Source: Candidatus Nitronereus thalassa (lineage in GTDB: Bacteria > Nitrospirota > Nitrospiria > Nitrospirales > UBA8639). Taken from it: a stretch of DNA of 64,000 nt. A program made the translations under genes and the position numbers. The DNA lies in the NCBI RefSeq assembly GCF_032191465.1, contig NZ_JAQOUE010000001.1, forward strand, positions 1,364,001-1,428,000, given 5' to 3'. Positions 1-8,255 of the stretch are shown one piece after another (within the stretch, counting starts at the first letter, position 1; every line of letters starts with the position of its first letter). The notes below the pieces were generated by a model that was not told the DNA's origin, did no database searches, and saw nothing but the letters and a program-made list of their open reading frames with translations.

Positions 1-2
1 TG

Positions 3-92
3 CGCGTGCTCCACTATGAAGAAGGACAGCATCCTGACCCGATAGGCACTTCTCCCCCTTACACAGCCAGACTCGTCGCCCAAAAAGTTTAG
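3..92 (+). CDS. 3' end of an unidentified gene (partial)
   Basis: One frame is open from the left edge and ends in TAG at 90-92, giving 29 C-terminal residues that finish in ARLVAQKV. It stops 16 bases before the PHP gene on the same strand, so the two may share a transcript. The fragment is too short for me to assign to a family. The other two forward frames close sooner, at 18 and 45, which is the only support for coding. Confidence 0.45.
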   Translation, partial: RVLHYEEGQHPDPIGTSPPYTARLVAQKV

Positions 93-108
93 GAACCAAA
101 GGATCTAC

Positions 109-954
109 ATGCCACGCATAGATTTACATCTTCACACCACCTATTCGGATGGGAGTCATTCCCCCGCCGAGGTCATTCAATTCGCTCATGAGGCGGGGGT
201 CACGGCTTTGGCCATCACGGATCATGACACTGTAGACGGTCTTCCCGAAGCGATAACCGCTGCATTGGACAAGGGAATCAAGGTGATTCCCGGAATCGAA
301 TTGAGTTCCCGATTCGAAGGACAAGATACGCATATCCTGGGATATTTCTTCGATTGGCAGGATGGCACATTTCAAACCCGCCTCACTGAACAGCAAGAAA
401 ATCGCGAACAACGAAACCCGCGTGTCGTCGACAAACTCAATCAACTTGGCTTGGAGCTGACGTATGAAGAAGTGAAAGCCATGGCAGGGACAGGCTCGAT
501 TGGTCGGCCTCACATCGCCAACGTCTTAGTCGCCAAAGGATATGTCAGTTCAACCAAGGAAGCCTTTGATCGCTACCTCGCCGATGGCGCGTCAGCGTAT
601 GTTGAACGTGAATCACCGGACACGCGCGAAGCCATAGCCTGGATTCGCGAAGCAGGAGGCGTGCCGGTGTTGGCCCATCCCCATTGGACGAAACGTAAAG
701 GACCGGAACTGATCGAAATGTGTCGCACCCTCAAGGAAGCCGGGCTCATGGGCATCGAGGTGTTTTACAGCACCCACAGCAAGCGGCAAACCTCAGAATT
801 TCTCGAACTGGCAAGAAAGCTAGACCTACTCATGACCGGAGGCAGTGATTTTCACGGCACCGCCAAACCAGGCATTTACGTTGGAAGAGGAAAAGGGGAT
901 TTAAAAGTTACTGAAAAATTATTGGAACCCCTGAGGAAGAAAGTCAGAACCTGA
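109..954 (+). CDS. PHP-domain phosphoesterase (RNase AM / YciV-like)
   Basis: This is a 281-residue PHP-family metal-dependent phosphoesterase. The metal-binding motifs are visible in order: HLHTTYSDGSHSP at the N-terminus, ITDHDTVDG near residue 38, GIELSS near 62, HPHW near 190 and SDFHG near 247. Length and motif spacing match the stand-alone PHP proteins related to E. coli YciV (RNase AM), which remove nucleotides from RNA 5' ends or dephosphorylate 3',5'-bisphosphonucleotides. There is no polymerase domain, so it is not a DNA polymerase III alpha or PolX protein. The start is supported by AAAGGA eight bases upstream. The next gene converges on it with 46 bases between stops. Family assignment is firm; the exact substrate is inferred. 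Confidence 0.88.
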   Translation: MPRIDLHLHTTYSDGSHSPAEVIQFAHEAGVTALAITDHDTVDGLPEAITAALDKGIKVIPGIELSSRFEGQDTHILGYFFDWQDGTFQTRLTEQQENREQRNPRVVDKLNQLGLELTYEEVKAMAGTGSIGRPHIANVLVAKGYVSSTKEAFDRYLADGASAYVERESPDTREAIAWIREAGGVPVLAHPHWTKRKGPELIEMCRTLKEAGLMGIEVFYSTHSKRQTSEFLELARKLDLLMTGGSDFHGTAKPGIYVGRGKGDLKVTEKLLEPLRKKVRT

Positions 955-1000
955 ACTAAAAGGTTGCCATAGAAAAATCTTGGAATTTTTTGAAAATGAA

Positions 1001-2014
1001 TTAATTGTCCGGCGCTTCGACGATGTGGTTTTCGAATCGGGTGCAGCCTTCAGCTAATAAGCGATTCGTCAGCATTTCACCGGGCCATTCAATGGGTAAG
1101 TCGGCGGTAAAGACCCAGACATCGGGCGATGTCCAGATAGGTCCATGGTCATCAGGAAGTTCGGGGTCGAACAAATCTGTCCACACCGGCATATACACCC
1201 CGTTTCCACATTGCGTATGCAAATGCACGATCGTCCGACTCCGAACCGGTGGGTCGAGATCGTGCCAGACGGCTGCGGTTTCATCGGCAAGGCGATGAAG
1301 ACGTACGGCATTTTGTGCATCGAACATGGCATAGGCGGCATAGACCGGAACTTCCAGGGAATTGGGCGCTAAAGCGATTTCCGGACATTGAGCCACGAGA
1401 CCTTGAATCAACGTTTCCCGATCGTCTTCTTCCATGGTTTCCGGCAACGAAGAATCTCCGGCGCCGATGAGTTCGAAAAATAAAAAGGCGGTGGACTCGA
1501 CTGGCGGATGCAATCGGGCCGCCACGGGTTGACGGCGATGTGAACTCGCCATCGCAGACACATGATCGTGTATTTTTTGAAGAGTTAGAAAATCGAGCGT
1601 GGTGTCGGTTAACAATCGACGTTCAACCGTAATCACCGTTCCCGGCTGAATGTGCAGGCAATTCCGCAATAATTCCGCTGTGCGTTCGGGGTCCAATTTT
1701 AATTGCAGGGGATTAGGCAAATTCGCCTGAAGCGGCAACTCAATGGCCCCAAGTACGGCATAGGCCGGTTTATCCTCCGGATCCCCGTCAATCATCACCG
1801 AACACGACGCTTCGGCAAGGAGATCAAATAACCATTCCGCCATTTCCTCATCCAGAGCGGCAAGTACGGTCAACACATCATACTCACGGTCCTGCTCTAA
1901 CAAGGCTTGCAGGACTTCAATCGCAAGTTCGGAGTCACCATGGTCATGACGCCGGGCGTTGATGAGATGAATCAGGTCGCGCGTTAACGGATCCGGGCGA
2001 TACCAACTCGACAT
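1001..2014 (-). CDS. Uncharacterised 337-residue acidic cytosolic protein
   Basis: I do not recognise this protein. It is rich in Glu, Asp and Leu. The N-terminal 80 residues look helical (EVLQALLEQDREYDVL, then LAALDEEMAEWLFDLL), followed by a mixed alpha/beta part. No signal peptide, membrane segment, Cys cluster or nucleotide-binding motif is visible. The ATG is preceded by GAGGAAGATAGC, a good ribosome binding site. It lies convergent to the PHP gene and 98 bases downstream of the YjbQ-family gene on the same strand. The long open frame, good start signal and sensible composition make it a real gene; no function can be assigned. Confidence 0.75.
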   Translation of the reverse strand: MSSWYRPDPLTRDLIHLINARRHDHGDSELAIEVLQALLEQDREYDVLTVLAALDEEMAEWLFDLLAEASCSVMIDGDPEDKPAYAVLGAIELPLQANLPNPLQLKLDPERTAELLRNCLHIQPGTVITVERRLLTDTTLDFLTLQKIHDHVSAMASSHRRQPVAARLHPPVESTAFLFFELIGAGDSSLPETMEEDDRETLIQGLVAQCPEIALAPNSLEVPVYAAYAMFDAQNAVRLHRLADETAAVWHDLDPPVRSRTIVHLHTQCGNGVYMPVWTDLFDPELPDDHGPIWTSPDVWVFTADLPIEWPGEMLTNRLLAEGCTRFENHIVEAPDN

Positions 2015-2112
2015 GCTATCTTCCTCGCAAGGGCTGGGGATTTTGTAACTGCATCAACTTAGACTGCAAGATTTCCTTCTTCTTCGGCATTTGGCACAAA
2101 AATCACAAGTGT

Positions 2113-2526
2113 TTACTCGCCAATCATTTTGATCAAAATACGTTTGCGACGACGCCCGTCAAACTCGCCGTAAAAAATTTGTTCCCAAGGTCCGAAATCT
2201 AACTGCCCATTGGTAATGGCCACGGTAACTTCTCGACCCATGATCTGCCGCTTGATATGGGCATCGCCATTATCCTCGCCAGTCTCGTTGTGTCGGTAAG
2301 AGGCCTCATGCGGAGCGAGTTTTTCCAGAAACTCGTCGTAATCTTTTAGGAGACCCGACTCATCATCATTGATATACACGCTGGCCGTGATATGCATGGC
2401 ATTCACTAACACGAGGCCTTCTTGGATTCCACTCTTTCGGATGGCCGCCTCAACTTGAGGGGTAATGTTTATGTAGGCACGACGGCTCTTCGTTTCCACC
2501 CACAACTCTTCTCGGTACGACTTCAT
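2113..2526 (-). CDS. YjbQ/UPF0047 family protein
   Basis: This is a 137-residue YjbQ (UPF0047) family protein. Family hallmarks are present: the N-terminal strand followed by [18 protein letters not shown], the core [38 protein letters not shown] and the C-terminal [18 protein letters not shown]. The His, Asn and Asp residues line the family's conserved pocket. Members have been annotated as secondary thiamine-phosphate synthases because E. coli YjbQ has weak activity of that kind; the true role is unsettled. I chose the ATG at 2526, giving the usual family length; a GTG at 2544 in the same frame would add six residues. The gene reads away from the intergenic region to its right. Confidence 0.87.
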   Translation of the reverse strand: MKSYREELWVETKSRRAYINITPQVEAAIRKSGIQEGLVLVNAMHITASVYINDDESGLLKDYDEFLEKLAPHEASYRHNETGEDNGDAHIKRQIMGREVTVAITNGQLDFGPWEQIFYGEFDGRRRKRILIKMIGE

Positions 2527-2975
2527 GATTTCTGCCACGATCACCGTGTGTAAAGTGCATTCTGCATAACGATACCAGGATATGCAAGCAATTTAGCCAC
2601 AGGTTTTCCCGAGCGGATTTGTCACAGTGCTTGATCCTTTATGTGTCCGGGTTAGTAGGCCACACTTTTGTCATGCGAACACTGTCGTGTGTGATTGATT
2701 AAGAACAACGATCAAACTATTTTTACGGTATTCTCCATACACATCACAATTAACGTTACCGTCCATTATTCCTCACAAAAATTTCACATTACCCTCTCCC
2801 AAATATTACGCACCAATAACCATAGCCATTAATTGACATGCCCTAGGATGAGTGGTATGAATAGGTGGTACTGCTTAGGCTTTCATCTAATGATGACACA
2901 AGATAATATTCCCAAGAACGAAACAATTCATCCCCGCAACGGCTTCCCCTCAAACCAAGACGGAGGGTTCTACTC
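2527..2975. other. Intergenic region between divergent genes
   Basis: This AT-rich stretch of about 450 bases separates the minus-strand YjbQ gene from the plus-strand SH3-like gene. I see no convincing coding frame or RNA gene. A good sigma-70-type promoter lies at 2833-2861, and a GGAGGG ribosome binding site stands just before the ATG at 2976. Confidence 0.6.
2833..2861 (+). promoter_or_regulatory. Sigma-70-type promoter for the SH3-like gene
   Basis: A perfect -35 box TTGACA (2833-2838) is followed after 17 bases by TATGAA (2856-2861), four of six matches to TATAAT. Transcription would start near 2868, about 108 bases before the ATG at 2976. Inferred from sequence only. Confidence 0.5.
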
Positions 2976-3545
2976 ATGAATCCAGCCTTCACCTTGCCAG
3001 GATCTTCGGGCACCTTTCATCCGTGGGCATTACTTTTCGCCCAAAACGCAGAGAAAGACCTGGATTTTGATGATGGATTGGATGATATGGATGACCTCGA
3101 TCCCAAGCCGCCAAGCCGACGTCCGCTCGTATTAATTCTCCTGCTTCTCATCATTGCGGGGGTCGGGTATTTCCTGATGGACCCTGGCGCCCTCTCATCC
3201 TTGACAAGCATGATCACGGCCCCAGCATCTAAAACCCAAGATCAGGCAGTCGACTCCAATACTCCAACTCGCAGTGAAGGGAAAGCCGCGTCAACTTCAC
3301 ACCCACCGACTCCCTCATACCGAGAGGGCCAGTTGGTCGCCGTAGTCACTCCGCATGACGGCCCAAGCACCATAAAACTGTCAGGAGATGCTGAGGGCAA
3401 ACAACCAGGCCCCTTGGTTAAAACGGGAGAACTCCTCACCATCTTAGATGGAGCCATCGTAGAAAATACGTGGATTTATCTCGTCCATACTAAGTCAGGA
3501 GCCTCGGGGTGGGTCAGTGAGCACCAACTCAAAGCCCAGTCCTAG
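2976..3545 (+). CDS. Single-pass membrane protein with C-terminal SH3-like domain
   Basis: This 189-residue protein has an acidic N-terminal tail (DLDFDDGLDDMDDLD), one strongly hydrophobic segment at about residues 51-68 (LVLILLLLIIAGVGYFLM) preceded by arginines, a low-complexity linker, and a C-terminal domain (about 115-189). The C-terminal domain resembles bacterial SH3: GQLVAVVTPHDGPSTIKL, then a GWVSEHQLK ending typical of SH3b folds. The topology is probably N-in with the SH3 domain in the periplasm, where such domains often bind peptidoglycan. An ideal GGAGGG ribosome binding site precedes the ATG. It is an isolated transcription unit with its own promoter. The specific role is unknown. 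Confidence 0.75.
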   Translation: MNPAFTLPGSSGTFHPWALLFAQNAEKDLDFDDGLDDMDDLDPKPPSRRPLVLILLLLIIAGVGYFLMDPGALSSLTSMITAPASKTQDQAVDSNTPTRSEGKAASTSHPPTPSYREGQLVAVVTPHDGPSTIKLSGDAEGKQPGPLVKTGELLTILDGAIVENTWIYLVHTKSGASGWVSEHQLKAQS

Positions 3546-3718
3546 CATCCCTTTGTTCCACCCAAATCATCCCCTACCATTCAAGCATTTCATTCGGGGT
3601 TGTTGTAAAAACACGCAAACTCCGTCAAAACCTTTTTTCACCTAGAAACTTTCGTTACAATCCCTACACTGTTTGGTGAAAGAAATCTTTCCACCTCGTG
3701 TAATCATCGATAACATTC

Positions 3719-4612
3719 ATGACACCCACCATGACCCCAGATGAAGCCCAGGCCTATTGCACGGCAAAAACCAAAGCCAGCGGAAGCAACTTCTATTATT
3801 CCTTTTTTTTCCTTCCACGCTTTCGCCGAGAGGCGATGTATACGGTGTACACTTTTTGTCATGAAGTGGATGATGCTGTCGATCACCCACCTACAGGTAC
3901 CAACCCCCAGGAACAGCTTTCACAGTGGCGTCAGGAGATCAAAGCAATTTACCAAGGAACGCCGCGCCACCCTGTCACGATTAGTCTGGCTGAACACGTC
4001 AAGCGATTAGGCATTCCTGAAGAATACCTCCAAGAACTCGTCACCGGCATGGAGATGGATTTAACCCAAACACGATATACCACCTTTGAGAACCTTTATC
4101 CCTATTGTTACCGCGTCGCCTCCATAGTTGGATTAATCTGTCTCAAAGTGTTTGGCACACAAGACCCTCGGGCTCAAGAATATGCCATCAATCTTGGGGT
4201 CGCGTTTCAACTCACGAATATATTGCGGGACGTCGGCGCTGATTCCGACCGCCAGCGCATCTATTTACCCCAAGAAGACTTGGCCAGATTCAAATATTCC
4301 GAACAGGAGCTATTGACGAAAACACGCTCAGCCCAATTTCTCGAACTCATGAAATTCGAAGCGAATCGGGCGCACGAGTTTTACCAGAAGGCCCAAGCCG
4401 TCTATGACACACTCCCCAAAAGCGATCGCAAATCGCTCCTTCCTGCCGAAATTATGCGTGGCGTTTATTTCAAAATATTGACTCGTATACAATCTTCAAA
4501 CTACGCGGTCTTTGAATCCCGAATCCGAATATCCCCCCCCTTGCGTATTCTTATCGCCCTCAAGAGTTGGCTGCAGACTTCCTTCAACAATGGTTTTAGC
4601 GTCAGACCATGA
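3719..4612 (+). CDS. hpnD: Squalene/phytoene synthase family, HpnD type (presqualene diphosphate synthase)
   Basis: This is a 297-residue trans-isoprenyl diphosphate synthase. The first Asp-rich motif is CHEVDDAVD (D51, D52, D55) and the second is NILRDVGADSDRQR (D171, D175), both needed to bind magnesium and farnesyl diphosphate. The opening ASGSNFYYSFFFLP is characteristic of HpnD, which makes presqualene diphosphate in the HpnC-HpnD-HpnE route to squalene and hopanoids. It overlaps the following hpnE by four bases (ATGA), so the pair is translationally coupled. An in-frame ATG four codons later is an alternative start. No hpnC is present in the window, so it must lie elsewhere if the route is complete. 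Confidence 0.88.
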   Translation: MTPTMTPDEAQAYCTAKTKASGSNFYYSFFFLPRFRREAMYTVYTFCHEVDDAVDHPPTGTNPQEQLSQWRQEIKAIYQGTPRHPVTISLAEHVKRLGIPEEYLQELVTGMEMDLTQTRYTTFENLYPYCYRVASIVGLICLKVFGTQDPRAQEYAINLGVAFQLTNILRDVGADSDRQRIYLPQEDLARFKYSEQELLTKTRSAQFLELMKFEANRAHEFYQKAQAVYDTLPKSDRKSLLPAEIMRGVYFKILTRIQSSNYAVFESRIRISPPLRILIALKSWLQTSFNNGFSVRP

Positions 4613-5931
4613 ACCCCCGTGTACTCATCCTTGGCAATACCCTAGCAGGATTAGTTACGGCTTGGAGATTAGGTATGGCAGGATTTCAGGTCACCATTCT
4701 CTATGCCTCCGAAAGTGCCGAGGAAGAACAGGTTGCTCGGTCTATGCCATTTGTAGGGTACGGTCCACACAAACATACCGACTCGCTAAGACAGGAATTA
4801 GAAATTCCAACGAGTCATTCACGCTGGGATCCCTTAGGATTGGAATTCATGACGGCCACTACCCAAACTGCGAAATTCCCGAATCCCCCACTTCCAACTC
4901 CATGGCGCACTCTTTTGGGAATCGCAAAGTTTTCGGCTTTGCCCGTAAGTCGTCGATGGAATCTTCTGAATTACATTGAAAAGGTCTGGGAAAAGAAAGA
5001 GGCCTTACCCAATTCTTTGGACCTGCGAAGCGCTGAGTCTTGGCTAACCTCTATTGGGCAACCCCTCCCCGTTCAAAATGCCGTTTGGAATCCTTTGTGT
5101 CGATTTCTCTTGGGTGCCAGCCTGTCTCACACTCGCGCGGGAAGTTTCACCAACATTGTCACCCGAGTTTTTTTTCAATCCAGCTATGACAGGCCGCACA
5201 TCCCTGAATATCCGGATTTCATTTCCTCCCTCACGCAAGCGCTCCATAAACAACTTGAGCAACTGGGGGTAACAAAGCATCCAGTTCCAGCCATCGAACA
5301 TTTGCAGGTATCCTCCGAAAGGATCAGCGGCGTCTGTTTATCCGATGGCACCATCCGCACCGCAGACTGGTACGTGAGCGCACTACCTCCAAAGATGCTG
5401 ACTTCCTTGCTTTCTGAACGACTGCTCGCCCGGTATGCAATGTTTCATCAGATGAGTCAGCAAACATTTGCTCCGATTATAGCCTTTAATGTTTTTGCAG
5501 ACGGTAATATCAAGACACCCCGCTTTCTCCTGCATCCAGGCCCATTCGCCTGGACTTTGTGCCGCGGGACTTTTTTTGCGGGGGAACCGGCAACCTTGGT
5601 ATCGTGCGTTTCCCTGGGTGCCCAAGACCTTTTCTCACAGACGGACGACCACCTGACGACCTTGGCATTACAACACCTCGACGGCATGGCGGCATATATT
5701 CCCCATTTACATGTCCCGAGTGTTCGAGGACATTCTTTGGTACGACAATCATTGGGATTTACCCCGCAGACTCCTGGGGTAAGCCCTTCTCGCCCCTCAA
5801 ATCACACTCCGCTTTCCAATCTGTTTCTTACAGGAAGCTGGACGGATACGAATGCGACGAGTGAATTGGAAAGCGCAATTTGTAGTGGAGATTTGTGTGC
5901 ACAAGCCGTGACTCAACTCGCGAGTCATTGA
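4609..5931 (+). CDS. hpnE: Hydroxysqualene dehydroxylase-like flavoprotein (HpnE)
   Basis: This 440-residue protein of the amine-oxidase/phytoene-desaturase superfamily follows hpnD with an ATGA overlap, the usual place for HpnE, the FAD-dependent enzyme that converts hydroxysqualene to squalene. Supporting features are an N-terminal Rossmann strand (VLILGNTLAGLVTAWRL), a central WNPLCRFLLGAS segment, DGTIRTADWYVSALPP, and the C-terminal FLTGSWTDTNATSELESAICSG, where the motif closing over FAD is expected. The dinucleotide motif is degenerate: GNTLAG lacks the second glycine of GxGxxG, and the acidic residue usually ending beta-2 is not obvious. It may bind FAD atypically. Context makes HpnE the best call. 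Confidence 0.8.
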   Translation: MNPRVLILGNTLAGLVTAWRLGMAGFQVTILYASESAEEEQVARSMPFVGYGPHKHTDSLRQELEIPTSHSRWDPLGLEFMTATTQTAKFPNPPLPTPWRTLLGIAKFSALPVSRRWNLLNYIEKVWEKKEALPNSLDLRSAESWLTSIGQPLPVQNAVWNPLCRFLLGASLSHTRAGSFTNIVTRVFFQSSYDRPHIPEYPDFISSLTQALHKQLEQLGVTKHPVPAIEHLQVSSERISGVCLSDGTIRTADWYVSALPPKMLTSLLSERLLARYAMFHQMSQQTFAPIIAFNVFADGNIKTPRFLLHPGPFAWTLCRGTFFAGEPATLVSCVSLGAQDLFSQTDDHLTTLALQHLDGMAAYIPHLHVPSVRGHSLVRQSLGFTPQTPGVSPSRPSNHTPLSNLFLTGSWTDTNATSELESAICSGDLCAQAVTQLASH

Positions 5932-5965
5932 CAATCAGGAATTCTGCTCCCTATGATTCGGCTCC

Positions 5966-6577
5966 ATGAAACTCGCTGACCTCCATGACTCTTTACGAGA
6001 TTGCCAAGCTTGCCGTCTGGCATCTTCTGGACGGACGCAAGTGGTCTTTGGCACAGGCAATCCTCATGCGTCCATCATGTTTGTCGGTGAAGCGCCAGGA
6101 TTCCATGAAGACAAACAGGGGGTGCCATTTGTTGGCGCGGCAGGAAAACTCTTGACGGGATTATTAGAATCCGTTGGGCTCTCGCGGGAGGAAATTTACA
6201 TTGCCAATGTGATTAAGTGTCGGCCTCCCAATAACCGCAATCCGCAACCCGACGAGATCGAAACTTGCAAGCCTTTTCTCCTCCAGCAAATTCAACTCAT
6301 TAATCCCAAGCTCGTATGCTCGCTCGGGAACTTTGCCATGCAAACCTTGTTGGAAAAGAAAATTGGAATTACGAAAGTTCGCGGGCAAGTGTTTCGGCTA
6401 CCGGAGTTTATCCTCTTTCCACTTCTCCACCCTGCCGCCGCTCTTCACCAGGGAAATCTCATGACCCCACTTCGAGAAGACTTTCAAAAGCTCAAGAAAG
6501 TTCTCGATGAAATGACCACAGCACCGGAAACATCTCCCCCTGCGCCAAACACACCTGTTCAAATGGATTTATTTTAA
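5966..6577 (+). CDS. Family 4 uracil-DNA glycosylase, 4Fe-4S
   Basis: This 203-residue protein has all the family 4 (UDGa) signatures. Cysteines C13 and C16 (CQAC), C85 (KCRPP) and C101 (ETCKPF) would bind the 4Fe-4S cluster. The catalytic loop GEAPG lies at 41-45, and the second active-site motif HPAAALH starts at H155. The enzyme removes uracil from DNA to begin base excision repair. It follows hpnE by 34 bases on the same strand. The C-terminal 25 residues are Pro/Thr rich and probably disordered, ending in QMDLF, which looks like a beta-clamp binding peptide (QxxLF). That last reading is an inference. Confidence 0.92.
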   Translation: MKLADLHDSLRDCQACRLASSGRTQVVFGTGNPHASIMFVGEAPGFHEDKQGVPFVGAAGKLLTGLLESVGLSREEIYIANVIKCRPPNNRNPQPDEIETCKPFLLQQIQLINPKLVCSLGNFAMQTLLEKKIGITKVRGQVFRLPEFILFPLLHPAAALHQGNLMTPLREDFQKLKKVLDEMTTAPETSPPAPNTPVQMDLF

Positions 6578-6596
6578 TCTGCCTTGAATTTTGGTT

Positions 6597-7229
6597 TTAT
6601 TCCACGTCCGCAGCCTCACCTAAACGCTTAATGTTTTGCATAATTTTTGCGGTCATTGCTTCTAGCTGATCGCGTTGAGGTGTAGGATTTCGAGCAAAAC
6701 TGAGAGGTTCTCCATAGCGCACCACTACTGAACCTGGAGTGCAAATCGTTCCCCACATTGACTCGGGCCGCTTCTCCTTCCATCGGAGCGAGACTGGAAT
6801 CACCGGCACGCCGGTTTTCGCCGACAGATACGCCACGCCGAGATGTCCGGATTCATCTCGAAAATTATCGATGCCCCCTTCCGGAAATAACGCCACCACG
6901 TGTCCACGATCAAGTACGCGCATCATGGCACGGATCGACCCAACGTCCCGCGCCCCACGGCGCACCGGAATTACCTGAAACGCTCGAAACACCCATCGAG
7001 TCCCCCACCGCTCATAAATTTCATGGGCCATGAGAAATTGCAGGGGCCGTCCGGCAGTCGCCAGCAATACCAATGGATCGCCCATAGTTGAATGGTCTGA
7101 GACTAAAATGGCTGGGCCATGGGAAGGGAGAGGGCTTGGAGATCTGGGCTTGACCCCGTACATGATTCGGCAAACAAGGGAATTCAGATGTTTGAGGAAT
7201 GGATACACCCAGGTGGCTGAGATCATCAT
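6597..7229 (-). CDS. PlsC-type 1-acyl-glycerol-3-phosphate acyltransferase
   Basis: This is a lysophospholipid acyltransferase domain protein of 210 residues from the preferred start. The catalytic HX4D motif appears as DHSTMGD, followed by the acceptor-binding FPEGGIDN block and VPVIPVSLRWK. The reaction would be acyl transfer to lysophosphatidic acid or a related lysolipid at the inner membrane. I chose the ATG at 7229 because AGAGG lies eight bases upstream and the protein then opens with a hydrophobic stretch (MMISATWVYPFL). An in-frame start at 7307 would add 26 residues without family resemblance. Its stop is 19 bases from that of the convergent glycosylase gene. Confidence 0.87.
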   Translation of the reverse strand: MMISATWVYPFLKHLNSLVCRIMYGVKPRSPSPLPSHGPAILVSDHSTMGDPLVLLATAGRPLQFLMAHEIYERWGTRWVFRAFQVIPVRRGARDVGSIRAMMRVLDRGHVVALFPEGGIDNFRDESGHLGVAYLSAKTGVPVIPVSLRWKEKRPESMWGTICTPGSVVVRYGEPLSFARNPTPQRDQLEAMTAKIMQNIKRLGEAADVE

Positions 7230-7399
7230 GACGCGACCTCTATGCTCATCTCGCGGTGCGTGGAATTGTTGAAAGGATGAAACTTGCCAGAAGGCCTTTC
7301 CCAACACACTACTTTAGCCTGAGGAAAATCACGGCCAAGTGTTCGGAGCAAGAGCCCTTCCCCCCACCGATGGTGAGGGAAAACGACTAACACTATAAA

Positions 7400-7882
7400 T
7401 TACAAAGATTTCTTTGCTGACTCAGATGGCGCGGAATCTGCCGTCGCAGCCTCCGCCGCATCTTCGCCCTCTTCATTCGGGGGAGGTAATTCCTCCAGTT
7501 CCTCCTCAGAACCTTCAAACCATTTCACCAACATGTCTTCCCACCAGACTTGATCCACATCCGCCCCAGGATCAACCCCGAGAAAAGCCACTTGTTCTGT
7601 CGTGAAAGTTGGATCAATTTCATCGGGACGATGCTTGGCGCGATCAATAACTTCTTTGGTCGCATACCCACCAACGATCCATGAAGGTGCATCGGCACGT
7701 CGAGATTTATAGGCCTGCAACGCCCGTTTGAGATGCAGAAAGATTTTTCGCTGTATGTCATCCTCTATTCCACTCTGCGGCAAACTTAAAGTTTTTTCGA
7801 TTTTCTTCCGCCATTCTCTGGCATCATAGCGCGAGGTAATTAATTGTAAGGCCTTAGCTCCATCTTCAGTATCAAGCGGCAT
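7400..7882 (-). CDS. Uncharacterised 160-residue protein with acidic low-complexity tail
   Basis: I do not recognise this protein. The first 120 residues look globular: a helical N-terminal part, then SWIVGGYATKEVIDRAK and VDQVWWEDMLVKWF. The last 40 are a Glu/Ala/Ser-rich tail that is probably disordered. No membrane segment or known catalytic motif is visible. The ATG is preceded by GAGGAG. It is 24 bases downstream of the 92-residue gene on the same strand and may share its transcript. Confidence 0.65.
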   Translation of the reverse strand: MPLDTEDGAKALQLITSRYDAREWRKKIEKTLSLPQSGIEDDIQRKIFLHLKRALQAYKSRRADAPSWIVGGYATKEVIDRAKHRPDEIDPTFTTEQVAFLGVDPGADVDQVWWEDMLVKWFEGSEEELEELPPPNEEGEDAAEAATADSAPSESAKKSL

Positions 7883-7906
7883 TCGTCACTCCTCTAAAAA
7901 TCGGTT

Positions 7907-8185
7907 TCAAGATTCCGGAATAATAGTATCGGTGAACCCCTGCGTCTGCAGACATTCCCGACTTCGTTGGGCATCACCTTCCCGTACATAAAAAAATACA
8001 CCGGGATAGGTCCCCCCTAAGAACGACTGGTTTTGGTAAGTTTCAATATTCATGGCATAATCAATGTTCTGTTCACTCAATGCCGTTTCCGCGTGTTCGG
8101 CATCCACCACATTACCCGCGATATACACCAATTCCGGGTTTCGTTCTGAAAACTCTTCTAACGTAAATCGTGCCACGGGTGTCAA
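7907..8185 (-). CDS. Small protein resembling DUF2007-type putative signal-transducing proteins
   Basis: This 92-residue protein has a single compact alpha/beta domain. The stretch VYIAGNVVDAEHAETALSEQ, followed by NIDYAMNIETY, resembles the ferredoxin-like DUF2007 fold, in which small proteins carry an 'access and compare' strand-helix-strand unit. The start is uncertain: the frame opens with TTG at 8185, a GTG at 8176 is also possible, and neither has a clear ribosome binding site. It lies between tldE and the acidic-tailed gene, all on the minus strand. Function is unknown and the family resemblance is tentative. Confidence 0.55.
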   Translation of the reverse strand: MTPVARFTLEEFSERNPELVYIAGNVVDAEHAETALSEQNIDYAMNIETYQNQSFLGGTYPGVFFYVREGDAQRSRECLQTQGFTDTIIPES

Positions 8186-8255
8186 TCAATGGTGGGATAC
8201 TAGGCTACAGGAGGCTGCGGTTCCGCGCAATCTACTTTGTCGATCTTGACTTGAC

